From JBFKMV01 sp041629655 (GTDB taxonomy: Bacteria; Acidobacteriota; Polarisedimenticolia; Polarisedimenticolales; Polarisedimenticolaceae), in NCBI GenBank assembly GCA_041629655.1, contig JBFKMV010000033.1, positions 1 through 34,171 of the forward strand: a DNA stretch of 34,171 nt, read 5' to 3'. Every line of letters begins with the position of its first letter. Positions within the stretch are counted from its first letter, which is position 1. Below the pieces are notes generated by a model. That model worked only from the letters and a program-made list of their open reading frames with translations, did not search any database and was not told the origin of the DNA. Position numbers and translations under genes: made by a program. Of this stretch, positions 31,218 to 34,171 are shown piece after piece.

Positions 31218-31825
31218 CACAGGGCACTCCTCAACACGACGTCGGTGGTCACGGTGTAACGGTCGGGCCGCCCGGAGGTCGGGTTCGGGATCGGCGACTC
31301 GGCGGTGATGCGAACGGTGATCCGGCTCGGGTCGGGGAGCCGGTCGGGGGTGAACAGCGGCTCGGCGACCCCGTCACCATCGGCATCGTTGGTGATCCCG
31401 GCCGCGAGCACGATGTAGGGCTCGGCGGGCGAGCGGCGCCAGACCAGCCGGTCGCCGCTGCGCACGATCCGCACCTGCTCGTTCGGATCGTCGACGTCGC
31501 CGTCGCCGGTCAGGTCGGCCAGGATCTCGATGTCGTCCACGCCGTCGGCGTCATCGGCGTCCAGGTCGTCGGGGTCGAGCACGACCGTGCCGAGCCCGGT
31601 GTTCAGCGGGTCCCACCCGGCGCTGCGGAGCTTCTGCACCACCATCGCCAGACTGTTCCGCGCGCTCGACTGGAGCTCCATGTTGATCCGTTGCGTCTTG
31701 TTGATGCGGGCGTTGTGGACCAACAGCGACAGCAATCCGGCCATGGCGAGCAGCAGCACGGTGGCGCTCACCATCAGCTCGATCAGCGTGAAACCTCGCT
31801 CGCCACTCCTGGTACGGTTCATCAT
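31217..31825 (-). CDS. PilW-like type IV minor pilin
   Basis: A 202-residue prepilin with the cleavage motif RG|FTLIELMVSATVLLLAMAGLL: Gly at -1, Phe at +1 and Glu at +5 are all present. QSSARNSLAMVVQKLRSAGWDP follows, as in PilW proteins (RxxxxLxxxLRxAGY). The body is a small beta-rich pilin head with Asp-rich loops (LDADDADGVDD). GAGGAG precedes the tandem ATGATG, so either codon may start it. The gene overlaps pilV- and pilX-like neighbours by a few bases. Confidence 0.85.
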   Translation of the reverse strand: MMNRTRSGERGFTLIELMVSATVLLLAMAGLLSLLVHNARINKTQRINMELQSSARNSLAMVVQKLRSAGWDPLNTGLGTVVLDPDDLDADDADGVDDIEILADLTGDGDVDDPNEQVRIVRSGDRLVWRRSPAEPYIVLAAGITNDADGDGVAEPLFTPDRLPDPSRITVRITAESPIPNPTSGRPDRYTVTTDVVLRSAL

Positions 31826-32238
31826 CTGCTCCTCAGGGTCGTCAGCACCACGTCCTTCGCCCGGCCGACGACGCGCCGCTCGGCGACCGCCCGCACGGAG
31901 ATGCCCTTGCTGTTCAGCGGATTCGGCTTGTCCTCGATCCGCCAGCGCACGATGAAGCCGGAGTGCGAGTCGTCGAAGTAGCCCGGCAGGTCGGCGGTCA
32001 GGCTGCCGCCCGGGACGAGGTCGCGCCAGCGCTCCGCGCGCAACAGCTCCAGGCGCTCGTTGGCCACCGCGCCCGCGGAGCCGAGGTCCGCGCCCACCGC
32101 GCTCTCCTCGATCGCCGCCATGAACATCGGGGCGGCCGCAAGCACGCCGATCGCGATCAGGAACATCGCCACCAGCAGCTCGACCAGCGTCAGGCCACGC
32201 GCCCCGGCGCGACCCGGCATCGCTTCATGCTCGATCAT
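31822..32238 (-). CDS. PilV-like type IV minor pilin
   Basis: A 138-residue prepilin. The ATG at 32238 is chosen because GGAGAG precedes it at normal distance; a TTG at 32271 overlapping the fimT-like stop is possible but would give an overlong leader. The cleavage site is ARG|LTLVELLVAMFLIAIGVLA, with Glu at +5, and the next helix has ANERLELLRAERWRDL, common in PilV/type II secretion I-type pilins. The gene overlaps the pilW-like start by four bases. Confidence 0.83.
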   Translation of the reverse strand: MIEHEAMPGRAGARGLTLVELLVAMFLIAIGVLAAAPMFMAAIEESAVGADLGSAGAVANERLELLRAERWRDLVPGGSLTADLPGYFDDSHSGFIVRWRIEDKPNPLNSKGISVRAVAERRVVGRAKDVVLTTLRSR

Positions 32239-32267
32239 GGTTCGCTCTCCCGTCGCGGAATGCATCT

Positions 32268-32789
32268 TCAAGACCCCGCCAGCCAGTCGCGCCCGTTCCA
32301 GCGCTGCACGCTCACTCCGCCGGCACCGGCGACCTGGACGCGGCCGTAACGCTCGCCGGCGAAGATCACCACGTCGCCCCAGCCGTTCGCGACCGAGCCG
32401 TCCGCGGAGAACACCACCTGGTAGCGCGTCGAGTCGCCGATCCGCTGCAACGTCACCGGCTCTCCCGGATCGGGGCGGCTGAACGCCACGACCTCGGAGA
32501 GACGGGTCTCGTGCAGCAGCACGTCATCGTCGAGGGACGGCGTGCGCTGTCCGTCGAGGACCTGGAGCGTGCGGGTGGAGGTGTCGAGCACGAGCCGGCA
32601 GTCGTTGTTGCGCTTGATCGCCTCGACCCGGGTGAGCTGGACGTACGTCTGCACGTCGTACAGCGCGTCGCGCATCCGCTCGCCCGCCAGCCAGAAGATC
32701 GACCAGGCAGCCGTCGACAGCAGGATCAGCCCCGCGATGCCGATGGCGACCATCAGGCCGACCAGGCTCGTGCCTCGCTCGTTTCGCAT
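32268..32789 (-). CDS. FimT/GspH-like pseudopilin
   Basis: A 173-residue prepilin-like protein. The N-terminus is RNERG|TSLVGLMVAIGIAGLIL: the cleavage Gly is present but +5 is Gly instead of the usual Glu. The following part matches GspH/FimT (YVQLTRVEAIKRNNDCRLVLD, then YQVVFSADGSVANGWGDVVIF, then a terminal beta sheet), a family whose fourth strand carries the FxxxG motif. FimT/GspH is a minor tip component. It is the first gene of the minor-pilin operon. No clear ribosome-binding site precedes the ATG. Confidence 0.82.
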   Translation of the reverse strand: MRNERGTSLVGLMVAIGIAGLILLSTAAWSIFWLAGERMRDALYDVQTYVQLTRVEAIKRNNDCRLVLDTSTRTLQVLDGQRTPSLDDDVLLHETRLSEVVAFSRPDPGEPVTLQRIGDSTRYQVVFSADGSVANGWGDVVIFAGERYGRVQVAGAGGVSVQRWNGRDWLAGS

Positions 32790-32830
32790 GACATTGAGGT
32801 AGCGGGTCCGGCGCTATCTTCAACGGTTGT

Positions 32831-32862
32831 TTTCGTAAGAAAGTGCTTTCGGGGGCCGAAAG
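32831..32862. repeat. Two adjacent inverted repeats upstream of the minor-pilin operon
   Basis: TTTC-GTAA-GAAA (32831-32842) is followed three bases later by CTTTCGG-GGG-CCGAAAG (32846-32862). They lie 42-73 bases upstream of the first pilin ATG, with shared TTTC/GAAA half-sites, and may form an operator. No convincing promoter boxes were found beside them, and the rest of the 226-base gap (32790-33015) shows nothing I can name. Confidence 0.45.
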
Positions 32863-33015
32863 AGCGGACGGATTAGCGTTCTTGAAGGGGTCCGGGAGGG
32901 TTCGGGGCGGCCCGCGCTTGTTCGGACGCCTGCACGGGGTGCGCGGTAAGGCGCAGCGACGCCCGAGGAGCGACGGCGAGAAGGGGGACTCGGTTACGAG
33001 ATCGTGATACCGGGC

Positions 33016-33393
33016 TCAGCCGGAACGGTCGAGCGAGGCGCTGGCCGCCGCGGATCCCGCATAGCCTCGGACGGCCTGGGCGCCGCGAGCCAGGGTCTCC
33101 AGCGCGTCGCGGGCCTGGGTCAGCAGGCTGCGCAGCGCCGCTTCGGCCTCGGCGGCGTCGGCTTCGAGGTCTCCGGTCGCCGACTTGAGCTCGGCGCGGG
33201 CCGTCGGGGACATCGCGCTCCGGGCCTCTTCGAGCGAACGGCGCAGGCTCTCGACGGCCTCGGCGCGATCGGCGACGGCCCGATCGATCGCACCAGCCTC
33301 CTCGGCCTTCGCCGCCTCCACCAGCGAGCGCGTGGCCGCCCGGATCCGCTCCAGCGCGTCGCGGAGGGCGGGATCGAGACGGGCGCCGCTCAT
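33016..33393 (-). CDS. FliT/FlgN-like flagellar export chaperone
   Basis: A 125-residue all-helical, Ala/Glu/Arg-rich protein. The ATG at 33393 overlaps the fliS stop by four bases (ATGA). The C-terminal pattern LETLARGAQAVRGYAG resembles the end of FlgN and FliT chaperones (LxxxxxxxRALRAYG). The sequence is otherwise too plain to separate the two families; the position right after fliD-fliS favours a FliT-type chaperone for FliD. There is no clear terminator after it. Confidence 0.65.
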   Translation of the reverse strand: MSGARLDPALRDALERIRAATRSLVEAAKAEEAGAIDRAVADRAEAVESLRRSLEEARSAMSPTARAELKSATGDLEADAAEAEAALRSLLTQARDALETLARGAQAVRGYAGSAAASASLDRSG

Positions 33394-33851
33394 CCGCCGA
33401 CCGCCGCCCGGGCCACCGGCTGCGCGGTCTCGGACACCAGGGGTTCCGTGCCGCGCTTCCGCGCCGCGTCGCGCCACGCCGTTCCCAGCTCCACGAGGTG
33501 TCGCTGGACCTCGGCGAACGCCGCGTCGTCGTTACCCTGGTGGGCCTGGCCGAGCCGCCGCAGCAAGTAGCCGTAGACCTGGTCCAGGTTCGACGCGACC
33601 TCCTTGCCCTTGTCCATGTCCAGCGAGCATTGCAGCAGCGAGATGCAGCGGGAGGCCTTGTTCACGGCGATTCCCTTGGTCGGCCAATCGGTCGCGGCCA
33701 GCGCGGCGCGCGCCCGGGCGACGTGCAGCGTCGCCATCTCGTAGACCCGCGCGATCAGCGCCAGCGAGTCCTCGCTGCGGATCTGCTGCTCGAGGTAAGT
33801 CGATGCCGCCTGCTCCGAACGTTCGTGGTCGTTCAAGGGTCTTGTCTCCAT
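33390..33851 (-). CDS. fliS: Flagellar export chaperone FliS
   Basis: A 153-residue helical protein with the FliS layout. After a short N-terminus come AASTYLEQQIRSEDSLALIARVYEMATLHVARARAAL (YxxxxxxTASPxxLIxxLYDGA-like), KASRCISLLQCSLDMDKGKEVASNLDQVYGYLLRRL (the most conserved block; Gly for Gly, NLxxLYxY pattern) and a final helix. FliS binds flagellin's C-terminus and keeps it unfolded for export. It starts 11 bases after the fliD stop. The Gln/Ala C-terminal tail beyond about residue 130 is variable in the family. Confidence 0.92.
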   Translation of the reverse strand: METRPLNDHERSEQAASTYLEQQIRSEDSLALIARVYEMATLHVARARAALAATDWPTKGIAVNKASRCISLLQCSLDMDKGKEVASNLDQVYGYLLRRLGQAHQGNDDAAFAEVQRHLVELGTAWRDAARKRGTEPLVSETAQPVARAAVGG

Positions 33852-33862
33852 GTGCCTGATGC

Positions 33863-34171
33863 CTAGAACCCGAAGCCGGTCACGCTGCCGAGGCTCGCCT
33901 GCTGCGACTGGAGCAGCGAGATCGCGCGCTCGGCGGCGGTGAATGCCTTGAGCAGGCGCGCCTCGCGGCTGACCAGCCGTTCCTCGATCCGGGCGATGTC
34001 CTCGCTGATGCGCTCGATGTTGCTGTCGAGCCGTTCGCGGGCCAGGTCGATCGGGCCGCTGTCGAACTTGGTCACCTGGTCGATCTCGCGGACCAATGCG
34101 TTGACCAGGCCGCGGCCGAAGCTGACGATGCCGAAGTCGCCGCCCTGGTCGATCACGTCCTGTGCCGAGGC
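33863..34171 (-). CDS. fliD: Flagellar filament cap protein FliD, C-terminal end (partial)
   Basis: The frame runs off the right edge, so only about 102 C-terminal residues are present. They hold DSGPIDLARERLDSNIERISEDIARIEERLVSREARLLKAFTAAE-like coiled coil with FTAAERAISLLQSQQASLGS, matching the FliD C-terminal domain (FxxMexxissLqsQqsyL). FliD caps the filament and promotes flagellin polymerisation. It is followed closely by fliS and the fliT-like gene, the common fliDST order. Confidence 0.9.
   Translation of the reverse strand, partial: ASAQDVIDQGGDFGIVSFGRGLVNALVREIDQVTKFDSGPIDLARERLDSNIERISEDIARIEERLVSREARLLKAFTAAERAISLLQSQQASLGSVTGFGF

Noticed and set aside
32941..33015. Possible terminator after the fliT-like gene
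   Set aside because: Only short imperfect repeats (AGCGACG twice) are present, with no stem followed by a T-run.

Overview
The window is uniformly very GC-rich chromosomal DNA from a flagellated Gram-negative bacterium outside the usual model groups. It encodes an outer-membrane-type DUF5916 barrel protein, a lytic transglycosylase lipoprotein, type IV minor pilins, a polar-type sigma54-dependent flagellar regulatory set (FlrA/FleQ-, FlrB/FleS- and FlrC/FleR-like), and secreted beta-propeller and fibronectin-like proteins. This mix fits Acidobacteriota or a neighbouring phylum best; that placement is inference, since there is no rRNA or marker gene here.

Layout. 1-6.5 kb (+): the 3' end of a secreted protein with a P/Homo-B domain, a PD40/TolB-type propeller protein and a DUF5916 protein. 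6.5-10.7 kb: an MltF-type lytic transglycosylase (-), an exported serine hydrolase (+) and an exported DJ-1/PfpI protein (-). 10.8-20 kb (-): one flagellar operon, flgB-flgC-fliE-fliF-fliG-fliH-fliI-fliJ-motE-like-fliK, with gaps or overlaps of a few bases between most genes. 20.1-24.3 kb (-): a secreted repeat protein, a cytoplasmic histidine kinase and an NtrC-type response regulator, translationally coupled. 24.3-24.65 kb: the only A/T-rich stretch, a divergent control region. 24.6-26 kb (+): an FlrA/FleQ-like activator. 26-28 kb: an ECF sigma factor and soluble zinc anti-sigma (-), divergent from a stand-alone di-iron ODP-type metallo-beta-lactamase-fold protein (+). 28-29.5 kb (-): an unknown exported protein and a small outer-membrane barrel. 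29.9-32.8 kb (-): a minor-pilin operon (fimT/gspH-, pilV-, pilW-, pilX-like). 33-34.2 kb (-): a fliT/flgN-like chaperone, fliS and the 3' end of fliD.

How it works together. Two sigma54 activators and a kinase sit beside sequences that match the -24/-12 promoter consensus with the exact 10-base GG-to-GC spacing. One lies in front of flgB, one in front of the small outer-membrane protein, and a weaker one in front of the repeat protein-kinase-regulator operon. The simplest reading is a hierarchical circuit: FlrA-like protein, then the kinase/regulator pair, then basal body, export apparatus and hook genes. Minor pilins and an envelope protein lie inside the same neighbourhood.

The most unusual items are the ECF sigma/Cys-His-rich anti-sigma/di-iron protein module, the secreted repeat protein coupled to a soluble flagellar kinase, and the sigma54 promoter with structured leader ahead of the small barrel protein. 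No CRISPR array, insertion sequence, tRNA or rRNA was seen.
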